DNA of 64,000 bases from Rhizobium sp. (GCA_002796995.1 PEKW01000008.1:310001-374000), one strand, 5' to 3'. Shown: positions 40,456 to 53,082, counted from the first letter of the stretch. The notes: generated by a model not told the origin, from the sequence alone. Numbers and translations are program-made.

Positions 40456-41670
40456 TCAGATCGTCTCGCCGGCCAGAAGCTTCGGCCGGCCACCATCGCC
40501 GGTGCCCGCGGCCTCGCGGATGAAATAGGATTTCAGCCCCGGCAGCCGGTCGACCAGGCCGAGGCCGACGTCGCGCATGACCCGGAGCGGCGTAAAGTCG
40601 TTGGAGAACAGCCGGTTCAGCACGTCGGTGGTCACACCCATGCGGAACGTGTCGAAGCGGCGCCAGGTCTGGTAGCGCTCCAGGACATTGAGATCGCCGA
40701 AGTCGAGCCCCAGCCGGTCGGCCTCGACGATCGTTTCGGCCAGCGCGGCGACGTCCTTGAAGCCGAGATTGAGGCCCTGGCCGGAGATCGGATGGATGCC
40801 GTGGGCCGCGTCGCCGGCGAGCGCGATGCGCGGCGCGACGAAGGCGCGCGCCAGCGTCAGGCCGAGCGGAAAGGCGCGCCGATCGCCAGTCGCGCGGATC
40901 GGGCCGAGCTTGTGGCCGAAGCGGCGTTCCAGTTCCTCTTCGAAGACGAGGTCGTCCGCGGCCACCAGCCGGTCGGCATCCGCGGTGCGCTCGGTCCACA
41001 CCAGCGACGAGCGGTTGCCCTTGAGCGGCAGGATGGCGAAGGGGCCGGAGGGGAGGAAATGCTCCTCGGCGCAGCCCTCGTGCGGCCGTTCGTGCTCGAC
41101 CGTGGTGACGATGCCCGACTGGCCGTAGTCCCAGGTGACCGTCTTGATGCCGGCCATGTCGCGCAGCTTGGAGCGCACGCCGTCGCAGGCGACGACGAGC
41201 CGCGTCAACAGCACGCTGCCGTCCGACAAGGTGAGCTCGGCCGCCGGCCCCGCATTCTTGAACCCGGTCGCCCGCACGCCGTGGCGGATACGGATGCCCA
41301 AAGCCTCGCAGACCTCGCGCAGCGCGCCGACCATGGCGACATTGGGGATCATGTGGGCGAAGGGCCGCCCCTCTTCCACCGCGCCGTCGAAGGTGAGGAA
41401 CACGGGACGAACCGGATCGGAGGTCTTGGAATCGGTGACGATCATCTTCGTGATCGGCTGGGCTTCGGGCTCGATGCGGTCCCAGATGCCGAAAACCTCC
41501 AGCATCTTGGTCGCCGCGGCGATGATCGCCGAGGCGCGCGGATCCTTCTTCCAGGCATTTTCCGGCGCTGCCTCGATCACCTCGACGGTGAGATGCGGCG
41601 CTGCCTGCTTGACGGCGACCGCGACCGACAGGCCGACATAGCCACCACCGACGATCAGCAAATCCAGCAT
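40456..41670 (-). CDS. FAD-dependent hydroxylase of ubiquinone synthesis (UbiH/UbiF family)
   Basis: A 404-residue flavin monooxygenase. The FAD motif LLIVGGGYVGLSVAVAV (GxGxxG variant) opens the protein, a DG motif VVACDGVRSKLR lies in the middle, and IALAGDAAHGIHPISGQGLNLGFKD is the second FAD-binding segment typical of UbiH/UbiF/Coq6. It probably hydroxylates the ubiquinone ring precursor; which carbon cannot be told. It is divergent from tesB. Confidence 0.9.
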   Translation of the reverse strand: MLDLLIVGGGYVGLSVAVAVKQAAPHLTVEVIEAAPENAWKKDPRASAIIAAATKMLEVFGIWDRIEPEAQPITKMIVTDSKTSDPVRPVFLTFDGAVEEGRPFAHMIPNVAMVGALREVCEALGIRIRHGVRATGFKNAGPAAELTLSDGSVLLTRLVVACDGVRSKLRDMAGIKTVTWDYGQSGIVTTVEHERPHEGCAEEHFLPSGPFAILPLKGNRSSLVWTERTADADRLVAADDLVFEEELERRFGHKLGPIRATGDRRAFPLGLTLARAFVAPRIALAGDAAHGIHPISGQGLNLGFKDVAALAETIVEADRLGLDFGDLNVLERYQTWRRFDTFRMGVTTDVLNRLFSNDFTPLRVMRDVGLGLVDRLPGLKSYFIREAAGTGDGGRPKLLAGETI

Positions 41671-41755
41671 GGCGAACTTCCTTTGCCCTTGTGCATATCC
41701 TTGCTCCTATATAGATCAGCCTTGAACTAGTTCCTACTGGCGGAGCCGTGCAATC

Positions 41756-42640
41756 ATGTCGAAATCGAGCGAAAAACCGAGCACCATGGATCGGCTGATC
41801 GAGACGCTGAACGTCGAGAAGCTCGAGGAGAACCTGTTTCGCGGCATGAGCCCGCAGAATGGCTGGCAGCGGGTTTTCGGCGGCCAGGTGATCGCCCAGG
41901 CGCTGATGGCGGCGCAGCGCTGCGTCGACAGCGACCGTCACGTCCACTCCCTGCACGCCTATTTCGTCCGCCCCGGCGATCCCTCGGTGCCGATCATCTT
42001 CCAGGTCGAGCGCACCCGCGACGGCTCGAGCTTCACCACCCGCCGCGTCGTCGCCGTGCAGCACGGCAAGACCATCTTCGCCATGTCCTGCTCGTTCCAG
42101 ATCGAGGAGCCGGGATACGACCACCAGATGGTGATCCCGAAGGTGCCGCAACCCGAGGAACTGATGGGTGAGACCGAATTCCGCGAGGTCTTCCTCGCCC
42201 AGGCGCCGGAGACGGTGAAGCGCTACTGGGGCCGCGAGCGCCCGATCGAGATTCGCCCGGTATCGCTCACCCACTATATCAGCGACGAGAAGCTCGAGCC
42301 CAATGCGCATATCTGGGTCCGCACCACGGGCCCGGTTCCGGACGACCGCCACTACCAGTCGGCGGTGCTGGCCTATCTGTCGGACATGACCCTGCTCGAC
42401 ACCTCGCTCTATCCGCATGGAACCTCGATCTTCAATCCGGAGATCCAACCCGCCAGCCTCGACCACGCCATGTGGTTCCACCGCCCCTCGACGCTCGACG
42501 ACTGGCTGCTCTACACCCAGGACAGCCCGAGCGCGTCCGGCGCCCGCGGCATGACCCGCGGCAGCATCTACGGCCGTGACGGCACCCTCGTCGCCTCGGT
42601 TGCCCAGGAAGGGCTGATCCGCAAAAGGGCAGACGCCTAA
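41756..42640 (+). CDS. tesB: Acyl-CoA thioesterase II
   Basis: TesB hydrolyses medium and long acyl-CoA esters. The 294-residue double hot-dog protein shows GGQVIAQALMAAQR, the HSLHAYFVRPGDP segment, and in the second half LAYLSDMTLLDTSLYPHG with the catalytic Asp, and the C-terminal SASGARGMTRGSIYGRDGTLVASVAQEGLIR with the catalytic Gln. All are standard for TesB. It is a monocistronic gene, divergent from the UbiH-like gene. Confidence 0.94.
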   Translation: MSKSSEKPSTMDRLIETLNVEKLEENLFRGMSPQNGWQRVFGGQVIAQALMAAQRCVDSDRHVHSLHAYFVRPGDPSVPIIFQVERTRDGSSFTTRRVVAVQHGKTIFAMSCSFQIEEPGYDHQMVIPKVPQPEELMGETEFREVFLAQAPETVKRYWGRERPIEIRPVSLTHYISDEKLEPNAHIWVRTTGPVPDDRHYQSAVLAYLSDMTLLDTSLYPHGTSIFNPEIQPASLDHAMWFHRPSTLDDWLLYTQDSPSASGARGMTRGSIYGRDGTLVASVAQEGLIRKRADA

Positions 42641-42725
42641 AACCTGAACATTTTGCAAAATTTGCTCATTTTTTGTGCGATTACCCGCCGATCAAATGCA
42701 CATTTATTAGATCGCCTTTCTATAG

Positions 42726-43202
<477 letters not shown>

Positions 43203-43229
43203 GAACGGCTGTAAGGGGAGTTGTTACTG

Positions 43230-44660
43230 ATGTCATTTTCTAAGTTGAATTCACATTTCGTGCGCCTTGGCGCCGCGTCGGCAGCGTTGCTGGCGCCGGT
43301 CGTCGCCTTTGCGCAGGAAGCCGCCCCGGCCGCCGCCGAAGCTGTTGCAGCAGCGCCGGCCATGACTGTCGACAAGGGCGACACCACCTGGATGCTCGTT
43401 TCGTCGGCTCTCGTTCTTCTCATGACCGTCCCGGGCCTCGCATTGTTCTACGGCGGCCTCGTGCGCACCAAGAACATGCTTTCGGTGGCCATGCAGGTTC
43501 TGATGATCGCCGCCGTCGCGATGCTCATCTGGGTTGCCTACGGCTACTCGCTGGCATTCACCGATGGTGGTTCGCTGAACAGCTTCGTCGGCGGCTTCTC
43601 CAAGATGTTCCTAGCTGGCGTCGATGTCACGACGATGGCGGAGAGCTTCTCCAAGGGCGTCGCCATTCCGGAACTGACCTTCGTCATCTTCCAGATGACC
43701 TTCGCCGCCATTACCCCCGGCCTGATCGTCGGCGCCTTCGCGGAACGCATCAAGTTCTCGGCCGTCATCCTCTTCACCATCCTGTGGCTCACCTTCATCT
43801 ACTTCCCGATGGCCCACATGGTCTGGTTCTGGGGCGGTCCGAGCGCCTATGACGGCCCGACCGGCCTGATCTTCGGCTTCGGCGCCATTGACTTCGCCGG
43901 GGGCACCGTCGTTCACATCAATGCTGGTATCGCTGGTCTCGTCGGCGCCATCATGGTCGGCAAGCGCACCGGCTTCGGCAAGGACATGATGGCTCCGCAC
44001 TCGATGACGCTCACCATGGTCGGCGCTGCCCTCCTGTGGGTCGGCTGGTTCGGCTTCAACGCCGGTTCCAACCTCGAATCGAACGCCTATGCCGCACTGG
44101 CCATGATCAACACCTTCGTCGCCACCGCAGCCGCGATCGTCTCCTGGTCGATCGTCGAGACCTTCACCCGCGGCAAGGCCTCCATGCTGGGTGCCGCCTC
44201 CGGCGCAGTCGCCGGCCTGGTCGTCATCACGCCTGCCGCCGGTTTTGCCGGCCCGATGGGCGCCATCGTCATGGGCCTGATCGTCTCGCCGCTCTGCTAC
44301 TTCTTCGTCTCCACCGTGAAGAACAAGTTCGGCTATGACGACACCGCGGACGTCTTCGGCGTGCACGGCATCGGCGGCATCGTCGGTGCCCTGCTGACCG
44401 GCGTGTTCGTCAACCCCGCTCTCGGCGGCGCCGGTATCGTCGACTACTCGACGGCCGACTTCGCAGCCGGCTATGCAGGTACGGCGACCCAGGTCTGGGC
44501 ACAGCTCAAGGGCGTCATCGTTACCGTGCTGTGGTCGGGTATCGGCTCTGCGATCCTGTTCAAGATCACGGACGTTATCGTCGGCCTGCGCGTCCCGGTC
44601 GAAGCCGAACGCGAAGGTCTCGACCTCGCTTCGCACGGCGAAGCCGCCTACCATAACTAA
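43230..44660 (+). CDS. amtB: Ammonium transporter
   Basis: A 476-residue ammonium channel. A cleavable signal peptide (about residues 1-25, ending VAFAQ) precedes 11 membrane helices, as usual in Gram-negative AmtB. Conserved parts include [18 protein letters not shown], the twin-His region (first His in [19 protein letters not shown], second in [18 protein letters not shown]) and the phenylalanine gate. The ATG at 43230 is nine bases after AAGGGGAG. It is transcribed with glnK, and a strong terminator follows. Confidence 0.96.
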   Translation: MSFSKLNSHFVRLGAASAALLAPVVAFAQEAAPAAAEAVAAAPAMTVDKGDTTWMLVSSALVLLMTVPGLALFYGGLVRTKNMLSVAMQVLMIAAVAMLIWVAYGYSLAFTDGGSLNSFVGGFSKMFLAGVDVTTMAESFSKGVAIPELTFVIFQMTFAAITPGLIVGAFAERIKFSAVILFTILWLTFIYFPMAHMVWFWGGPSAYDGPTGLIFGFGAIDFAGGTVVHINAGIAGLVGAIMVGKRTGFGKDMMAPHSMTLTMVGAALLWVGWFGFNAGSNLESNAYAALAMINTFVATAAAIVSWSIVETFTRGKASMLGAASGAVAGLVVITPAAGFAGPMGAIVMGLIVSPLCYFFVSTVKNKFGYDDTADVFGVHGIGGIVGALLTGVFVNPALGGAGIVDYSTADFAAGYAGTATQVWAQLKGVIVTVLWSGIGSAILFKITDVIVGLRVPVEAEREGLDLASHGEAAYHN

Positions 44661-44731
44661 GCCCTTCGCCGCGCCGGTTCGCCGGCGCGGCCCTCCACCC
44701 GTTGCGGCCGCCTAAAGGCGTGCCGTGCTTG

Positions 44732-44758
44732 CCCGGACCTCACGGTCCGGGTTTTTTT
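44732..44758 (+). terminator. Intrinsic terminator after amtB
   Basis: CCCGGACC and GGTCCGGG form a perfect 8-bp stem with a TCAC loop, followed by seven T residues (44752-44758). This is a textbook intrinsic terminator, 71 bp after the amtB stop. Confidence 0.93.
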
Positions 44759-44899
44759 ATGCCCTCCGCCCGCCGTGCCCGAGGCGCCATGGTTAATGCG
44801 CCATTAACCCTCGCGCATGTACTGTGCCGAAGAGCCATGGTCGGGCGCACCCGCGCGTCCGGCCGACTTCGGGCAGCAGGCACACGGATGGGCAGACAG

Positions 44900-47590
<2,691 letters not shown>

Positions 47591-47713
47591 ACCAGACGGC
47601 CTGCCGGGCGTTGCCTGCCAGGCGCGCCCGATGGTCGCACCGCGTTTCGCCCGCTCGGCCATGAAGACGCCGTCTTCTTCGGCGATGCAGGGCACCATAT
47701 GAAGGAGTTCCGG

Positions 47714-48373
47714 ATGACTGAACACACTATCGAACGCCTGGCGGGCCTTGAGGCGTCCACCACGCGCCGTCGGTTCGTTGCCGGCGCCGCTGCGGGCCTG
47801 GCGCTCGTCGCGCTGCCCCAGATCGCCATGGCCGCCGCCGATCCCTCTGCGGCGCAGAAGATCGCCGACCATTTCTCCTCGGTGAAGACGATGATGGGCG
47901 AATTCGTCCAGTTCGGTCCGCGCGGTGAACAGACCGGCGGCAAGTTCTTCATCCAGCGTCCCGGCAAGCTGCGCTTCAACTATGACAAGCCCTCGCCGAT
48001 GCGCGTCATCGCCGACGGCAAGAATGTCGTCATCGGCAATGTGAAGCTGAAGACCTGGGATCTCTATCCGCTGTCCAAGACGCCGCTCAGCCTGCTGCTG
48101 TCGGAAAAGATCGACCTCGGCAACAAGCTGGTGCGGGACGTCAAGCAGGAGGCGGACCTCACCACCATCGTGCTCGGTGACAAGACCATCTTCGGCGATT
48201 CGACCATCACCCTGATGTTCGACCCCAAGACCTTCGACCTGCGCCAATGGACGATCACCGACGTCCAGGCCAAGGACACCTCCGTGATGATCTTCAACGT
48301 CCAGAACGGCGTACAGCTCGACCCGAGCGTCTTCGAGATCCCCTACGCCGACGTGCATACGCAGAAGCGCTGA
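47714..48373 (+). CDS. lolA: Outer-membrane lipoprotein carrier protein LolA
   Basis: A periplasmic chaperone that carries lipoproteins from the LolCDE complex to the outer membrane. The 219-residue product has a long N-region and TTRRRFVAGAAAGLALVALP, which resembles a twin-arginine signal (RRxFV), ending AMAAA. The mature part shows MMGEFVQFGPRGEQTGGKFFIQRPGKLRF and the C-terminal strands of the LolA fold. The ATG at 47714 is seven bases after AAGGAG, better placed than the ATG at 47699. It follows ftsK, as in many alphaproteobacteria. Confidence 0.9.
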   Translation: MTEHTIERLAGLEASTTRRRFVAGAAAGLALVALPQIAMAAADPSAAQKIADHFSSVKTMMGEFVQFGPRGEQTGGKFFIQRPGKLRFNYDKPSPMRVIADGKNVVIGNVKLKTWDLYPLSKTPLSLLLSEKIDLGNKLVRDVKQEADLTTIVLGDKTIFGDSTITLMFDPKTFDLRQWTITDVQAKDTSVMIFNVQNGVQLDPSVFEIPYADVHTQKR

Positions 48374-48393
48374 TAGCCCTTTCGGCTGTGGAG

Positions 48394-48427
48394 AAAGGGC
48401 GCCCCGCCTGCAGCGGTGGCGCCCTTT
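48394..48427 (+). terminator. Hairpin after lolA
   Basis: AAAGGGCGCC (48394-48403) pairs perfectly with GGCGCCCTTT (48418-48427), a 10-bp stem with a 14-nt loop that itself has CCGC/GCGG. It lies 20 bp after the lolA stop, and the stem ends in three T residues. Confidence 0.6.
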
Positions 48428-48483
48428 GGCTGTTCAGGCCCCGGGAAATTGCCTAAGCCTGCAGGAAAGCGGGAGCAGACGGC

Positions 48484-49287
48484 ATGGATCTTTCGATCAC
48501 CACCTGGAACATCAACTCGGTCAGGCTGCGCCTGCCGCTGGTCGAGGATTTCCTGAAGAGCGCCAGGCCCGACATCCTCTGCCTGCAGGAGATCAAGTGC
48601 CAGAACGACGAGTTCCCGGCCGATGCGCTGAGGGCGCTTGGCTACGACAACATCATCCTGCACGGCCAGAAGGGTTATCACGGCGTGGCGATCGCCTCGC
48701 GGTTTCCCTTAACCGAGGACCATCGCCAGGACTATTGCGGCGTGGGCGATTCGCGCCACATCTCGGCGATCTTCGAATGGGGCGGCCGGCGCATCCGCAT
48801 CCATAACTTCTACGTGCCCGCCGGCGGCGACGAGCCGGACCGCACGATCAACCCGAAATTCGGCCACAAGCTCGATTTCATCCGTGAGATGCGCGACCTG
48901 AAGGCCGGCGCCGAACCCGGCGTCTCGGCCATCCTGGTCGGCGACCTCAACATCGCGCCGCTGGAAAACGACGTCTGGTCGCACAAGCAGATGCTGAAGG
49001 TCATCAGTCATACGCCGGTCGAGACCGAAGGCCTGCTGGACGTCATGCGCGAGGGCGGCTGGGTCGACCTGATGCGCCATCACGTGCCGGCCGACCAGAA
49101 GCTCTATACCTGGTGGAGCTATCGCGCCAAGGACTGGGCCGCCGCCGACCGCGGCCGGCGCCTCGACCATGTCTGGTCCTCGCCGGACCTAACCGAACAC
49201 CTGCGTTCCATCGAGATCCTCAAGGACGCGCGCGGCTGGGAGCGGCCCTCGGACCACGTGCCGGTGACCGCCCGCTTCTCGCTCTGA
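48484..49287 (+). CDS. xthA: Exodeoxyribonuclease III
   Basis: This AP endonuclease and 3' exonuclease acts in base excision repair. The 267-residue product has the metal and catalytic residues of the EEP family: WNINSVR with Asn, LQEIKCQ with Glu, GDLNIAP with Asp and Asn, RRLDHVW with Asp, and PSDHVPV with Asp and His at the C-terminus. The length fits ExoIII. It follows lolA after a hairpin and is convergent with the cyclic-nucleotide-binding gene. Confidence 0.94.
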   Translation: MDLSITTWNINSVRLRLPLVEDFLKSARPDILCLQEIKCQNDEFPADALRALGYDNIILHGQKGYHGVAIASRFPLTEDHRQDYCGVGDSRHISAIFEWGGRRIRIHNFYVPAGGDEPDRTINPKFGHKLDFIREMRDLKAGAEPGVSAILVGDLNIAPLENDVWSHKQMLKVISHTPVETEGLLDVMREGGWVDLMRHHVPADQKLYTWWSYRAKDWAAADRGRRLDHVWSSPDLTEHLRSIEILKDARGWERPSDHVPVTARFSL

Positions 49288-49302
49288 GGAAAGGGGCGGA
49301 TC

Positions 49303-49758
49303 CTATTCGAACCGGCCGGCCATCGCCGCCGCGCCGTCGATCAGGCTGCCGATCGCCGCGCGGATGCGACCCTCGACCACCACGGCCATGTCCGGATATT
49401 CCTCGAGCAGCCGGTGGAACAGCGCCCGCGTGATGCGGATCACGTCGCCGTCCTCCAGCGCCACGGCCGTATACTTGCGCTCGACCATGGTGACGAGCGC
49501 GAGCTCGGACAGCATCACGCCCGGTCCGGCGACGCCCTCGACCTTCGCCTTGCCGCCGCGCGCCAGCGTCGACAGCTCGAACGCGCCCCGCGTGACGACA
49601 TAGGCGCATTCGGCCGGCGACTTCTCGCGAAACAGCGCCTGTCCCTTGCCCACCGGCCGATGCTCGGCGCCAAAGGCGATCAGCCGCAGCTGGTCGGGCG
49701 AAAGCCCGGCAAACAGGGGCACCTTGCCCAGAAGGTCGATATCGTCGGCAAGCGCCAT
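49303..49758 (-). CDS. Cyclic nucleotide-binding domain protein, no DNA-binding domain
   Basis: A 151-residue protein that consists of one cyclic-nucleotide-binding fold: VPLFAGLSPDQLRLIAFGAEHR, SPAECAYVVTRGAFELST and PGVMLSELALVTMVERKYTAVAL. A Crp-type helix-turn-helix is absent and the protein ends with a helix. GGAG precedes the ATG by five bases. It lies 16 bp downstream of the CenR-like regulator gene on the same strand, so it is probably co-transcribed. The ligand and effect are unknown. Confidence 0.85.
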   Translation of the reverse strand: MALADDIDLLGKVPLFAGLSPDQLRLIAFGAEHRPVGKGQALFREKSPAECAYVVTRGAFELSTLARGGKAKVEGVAGPGVMLSELALVTMVERKYTAVALEDGDVIRITRALFHRLLEEYPDMAVVVEGRIRAAIGSLIDGAAAMAGRFE

Positions 49759-49774
49759 GGAGGAACTCCGGTAG

Positions 49775-50458
49775 TCAGGGAACGATCTTGTAGCCGCCGT
49801 TTTCGGTGACCAGGATCTCGGCATTGGACGGATCGCGCTCGATCTTCTGGCGCAGGCGATAGACATGGGTCTCCAGCGTATGGGTGGTGACCCCGGAATT
49901 ATAACCCCAGACCTCTTCCAGAAGCACGTCGCGCGTCACCACCTTCTGCCCGGCGCGATAGAGATAGCGGATGATCGCCGCTTCCTTCTCGGTCAGCCGG
50001 ATCTTCTTTCCCTCTTCCGTGGTGAGCAGCTTCTGGCTCGGCTTGAACAGATAGGGGCCCACGCCGAAGGTCGCGTCCTCGCTCTGCTCGTGCTGGCGCA
50101 GCTGCGCGCGGATGCGGGCAAGCAGCACGGCGAAGCGGAAGGGCTTGGTGACATAGTCGTTGGCGCCGGCTTCCAGCCCGAGAATCGTGTCCGAATCGGT
50201 ATCGTGGCCGGTCAGCATGATCACCGGCGCCTTGAATCCGCCCTTGCGCAGCAGCTTGACCGCTTCGCGCCCGTCCATGTCGGGAAGCCCGACATCCATG
50301 ATCAACAGGTCCACCTGGCCGCTGCGTGCCGCCTGCAGGCCCTTGGCCGCGCTGTCCGCCTCGGTGAGCGTGAATTCCTCGTAGAGCGACAGCTGCTCGA
50401 CCAGCGTCTCGCGCAGGTCGTTGTCGTCATCCACCAGGAGAATGGTCCGCACTGTCAT
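49775..50458 (-). CDS. OmpR-family response regulator, CenR/OtpR-like
   Basis: A 227-residue two-component regulator. The receiver domain (residues 1-120) has the acidic pocket VDDDND, the phosphorylation site in LLIMDVGLPDMDG, the Thr in MLTGHD and the Lys in YVTKPF. The C-terminal winged helix has TRDVLLEEVWGYNSGVTTHTLETHVYRLRQKIE. The sequence closely recalls the conserved rhizobial regulator related to CenR of Caulobacter and OtpR of Brucella, which control envelope functions and are often essential. No sensor kinase gene is next to it, which is usual for this group. Confidence 0.88.
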   Translation of the reverse strand: MTVRTILLVDDDNDLRETLVEQLSLYEEFTLTEADSAAKGLQAARSGQVDLLIMDVGLPDMDGREAVKLLRKGGFKAPVIMLTGHDTDSDTILGLEAGANDYVTKPFRFAVLLARIRAQLRQHEQSEDATFGVGPYLFKPSQKLLTTEEGKKIRLTEKEAAIIRYLYRAGQKVVTRDVLLEEVWGYNSGVTTHTLETHVYRLRQKIERDPSNAEILVTENGGYKIVP

Positions 50459-50551
50459 GAGATCTTCCTGTTTTCGTTCGTGCCGCTCGACTTGGCGCGC
50501 CGGTTCGAAGTGCTATGAATACACCGAACTTCACAGGCAAAGCAAAATCTC

Positions 50552-51109
50552 GTGACCCACTTGCGAAAAACAACCGACAAATCCCACAGGAAGCAGGGCC
50601 AGATCGTCGTGCGGCGGGCCCCGGGCAAGGCGACCGAGGCGATCCTGCAATACGGGCCGCTGCGCCTGCGCGCCGCGATCGGCCGTTCCGGCATCACCAG
50701 CCTCAAGCGCGAGGGAGACGGCGCGACGCCGCGCGCCCCGATGCGGCTAATCTCCGCCTATCGCCGCGGCGACCGCATGGGCGCCCTTGCGACCGGCCTG
50801 CCGATGCAGCGCATCCGGAACGACACGCTCTGGTGCGACGCACCGGGCCATCCCGCCTATAACCACCCGGTCTCCGCCCCCTTTGCCGCAAGCCACGAGA
50901 GACTGATGCGCGACGACCGCCTCTACGACGTCTGCATCGTGATGGACTGGAATTTTCGTTCGCGCCGTCGCGGCTGCGGCTCGGCGATCTTCTTCCACAT
51001 TGCCCGTCGTGACTACGCGCCGACCGAAGGCTGCGTCGCGCTTTCGCCAGCCGACATGCGCCGGCTCCTGCCATACCTTAACGACCAGACCGTACTTACG
51101 GTTCTGTGA
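50552..51109 (+). CDS. L,D-transpeptidase (YkuD) family protein
   Basis: A 185-residue protein whose C-terminal half is a YkuD domain: HERLMRDDRLYDVCIVMDWN, SAIFFHIARRDYAPTEGCVALSPADM. The catalytic His and Cys are present, the Cys in TEGCVAL. L,D-transpeptidases cross-link peptidoglycan or attach proteins to it. No clear signal peptide is seen with the GTG start at 50552, so localisation is uncertain. It is divergent from the CenR-like gene; a link between that regulator and the cell wall would be sensible but is inference. Confidence 0.87.
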   Translation: MTHLRKTTDKSHRKQGQIVVRRAPGKATEAILQYGPLRLRAAIGRSGITSLKREGDGATPRAPMRLISAYRRGDRMGALATGLPMQRIRNDTLWCDAPGHPAYNHPVSAPFAASHERLMRDDRLYDVCIVMDWNFRSRRRGCGSAIFFHIARRDYAPTEGCVALSPADMRRLLPYLNDQTVLTVL

Positions 51110-51121
51110 GAGGCCAGCCGT

Positions 51122-51670
51122 TCAGCCGAGCGCCTTGGGCGTGACGAAGCGTTCGAGCCGCCCCATGCCCCGGCCGACATCGCGCCATCGCGCCGCCGGA
51201 AAGTCGATGACCGCCAGCCCCGCGGTCGGATATTTCGCTGCCATGTTCTCCCGCGAGGCCGCATCGCCGCCGCCCGTCAGCGCCAGGCCCAGGTCCTGCA
51301 TGCCCGGATTGTGAGCGAGGATCAGCACGGTTCTGGCGGCCGGCTCGACCGCCTGCAGCACGTCGAGGATCTGCCCGGGGCTCGCGGCATAGAGTTCGGC
51401 GACCCCGCGCATCTCAGGCTTCAGCGGCAGCCGTTCGCGCACCAGCGCCCAGGTTTCCTGCGTGCGGCGCGCCGTCGAGACGAGGGCGAGGTCGGGGATC
51501 AGCTTCGCCTCCGCCAGATAGTCGCCGATCAGCCGGGCGGCGGTGCGGCCCCGGCCGTTGAGCGGTCGCTGTTCGTCGGCCACACCCTCCGGCCAGGCCG
51601 ACTTCGCATGCCGCAGCAGCAGCAGGCGCAGGCCCCCGGCTTCGCCGTTATCCTGCGGTTTCGACGGCAT
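51122..51670 (-). CDS. Histidine phosphatase family protein (SixA-like)
   Basis: A 182-residue phosphatase of the SixA branch. The catalytic His lies in LLLLRHAKSAW (RHA as in SixA, instead of RHG), and further motifs are STARRTQETW with an Arg and ILAHNPGMQDL with the second His. SixA dephosphorylates phosphohistidine on signalling proteins; the target here is unknown. The gene ends 12 bp from the convergent L,D-transpeptidase gene. Confidence 0.88.
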   Translation of the reverse strand: MPSKPQDNGEAGGLRLLLLRHAKSAWPEGVADEQRPLNGRGRTAARLIGDYLAEAKLIPDLALVSTARRTQETWALVRERLPLKPEMRGVAELYAASPGQILDVLQAVEPAARTVLILAHNPGMQDLGLALTGGGDAASRENMAAKYPTAGLAVIDFPAARWRDVGRGMGRLERFVTPKALG

Positions 51671-51746
51671 GGCGGCGGCCTCCCGGACGATGATTCACAT
51701 GAAACAATGGATGGACGACCGGCACGGAGGCCGGTGTGCGGCCATA

Positions 51747-52577
51747 CTAGAGACTAACGCAGATCGCGCCAACAGCGACGATGACGCAGGCGGCGAGCCG
51801 GCGCGCCGTCAGCCGCTCGCCGAGGAAGAAGGCGCCGATGAGCACGGCGAAGACCACGCTCGTCTCGCGCACCGCCGTCACCAGGCCGGCCGGCGCGAAG
51901 GAGTAGGCGACCACCACCAGCCCATAGGCGGCGAGCGCCACCACTCCGCCGCCAAAGGCCTTCCACGTCGTCGGCGAGCGCATGTCGATGGCAAGGCCGC
52001 GCCGGATCACGGCATAGGTCACGGTGAGCATCAGTCCGTAGAGGAAAAGCACCCACATGGCATAGGCCACCGGCTGCGCCACCAGCCGCACGCCCTTGGA
52101 ATCCACTGTTGAATAGCAGGCTATGATCAGCCCGGTGGCGAGCGCAAAGAGCAGCGAGGCGTTGCCCGCCCGCGCCTTGCCGAGCGACAGGCTCATGATG
52201 CCGGCGGCCACCAACACGACGCCGAGCGTCTGGAAAGGCCCGAGGATCTCGCCGAAGAACAGGAAGCCGCCGAGCGTCACCAGCAGCGGCACCGTGCCGC
52301 GCACGATCGGATAGACCTGGCCCAGTTCGCCATGCCGGTAGGCCGCGACGAGGAACAGGCTGTAGCCCACCTGCAGCAGCGACGACAGGAGGATATAGAC
52401 GAAGGCGTCTGCCCCTGGCAGCGGGAAATAGAGCACGAAGGGCAGGGCGATCAGCGTGCCGGCCAGGCTCATCACCGTCACCGACCACAGCCTGTCGGCG
52501 CCATTGCGCAGGAAGGCGTTCCAGCTGGCATGCAGAATGGCCGCGACCAGCGCCAGCCCGACGGCGATTGCACTCAA
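51747..52577 (-). CDS. DMT superfamily (EamA) transporter
   Basis: A 276-residue membrane protein with ten hydrophobic segments in two repeats, as in EamA-type exporters. The first repeat begins VGLALVAAILHASWNAFLRNG; the second includes PVAYAMWVLFLYGLMLTVTY and ends AACVIVAVGAICVSL. The start is taken as TTG at 52577, just before the first helix; the only upstream ATG (52712) would add 45 residues unlike any transporter. The substrate is unknown. It reads toward the SixA gene with a 76-bp gap. Confidence 0.85.
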   Translation of the reverse strand: MSAIAVGLALVAAILHASWNAFLRNGADRLWSVTVMSLAGTLIALPFVLYFPLPGADAFVYILLSSLLQVGYSLFLVAAYRHGELGQVYPIVRGTVPLLVTLGGFLFFGEILGPFQTLGVVLVAAGIMSLSLGKARAGNASLLFALATGLIIACYSTVDSKGVRLVAQPVAYAMWVLFLYGLMLTVTYAVIRRGLAIDMRSPTTWKAFGGGVVALAAYGLVVVAYSFAPAGLVTAVRETSVVFAVLIGAFFLGERLTARRLAACVIVAVGAICVSL

Positions 52578-52787
52578 GGCTGCACCGCCTGCGGTCGATG
52601 GAAAGGATAACGGCGCAAGGCAGCTTGAAACGGAGAGGGCATCGGTTGCGGGACTTTTATGACAGTTTTGTGACGGCCGGACGATAGCCACTTTGCCGCG
52701 CTTTGCAATCACCGATCACGCCGGCAGCCCGCACGCGGCACGTCGAAAACGCGGCAAGCGGTCGGCCCTCAAGCGCACAACGTCAGC

Positions 52788-53082
52788 TCTCACCCTGAGG
52801 CGGGAGCGCCAGCGACCCTCGGAGGGCGAGGGCGGGTGGGATGCACATCAACGCAAAGAACCGGATGCTTCGAGACCCTCGCTCTTGGTCTCCTCGGCAT
52901 GAGGACGCGCAAGGGTAGCCTGCGGCATGGATCCTCGGGTTAAGCCCGAGGATGACGACCCTTCCCTGGAGCAGACGACTCTTCCTCGAGGCAATGAGAC
53001 AATCTGACTCGAAGAACACAAACGTTTGAGGCGGGTTTCCGCCTACCCCACACTCCGTCATCCTCGGGCTTGACCCGAGGAT
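52788..53082. repeat. Inverted copy of the dispersed composite repeat plus two palindromes
   Basis: The 560 bp between the transporter and the leuC terminator hold no gene. On the minus strand, 52905-52788 matches the CTCATGCTGAG..CGAGGGCCTCGAAGCATCCGG..CTCGAGGGTCGCTGGCGCTCCC part of the repeat units at 4.1-5.3 kb. Two palindromes of the TCCTCGGG-N-CCCGAGGA type follow, at 52931-52953 and 53060-53082, in opposite orientation and about 105 bp apart. Confidence 0.8.
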
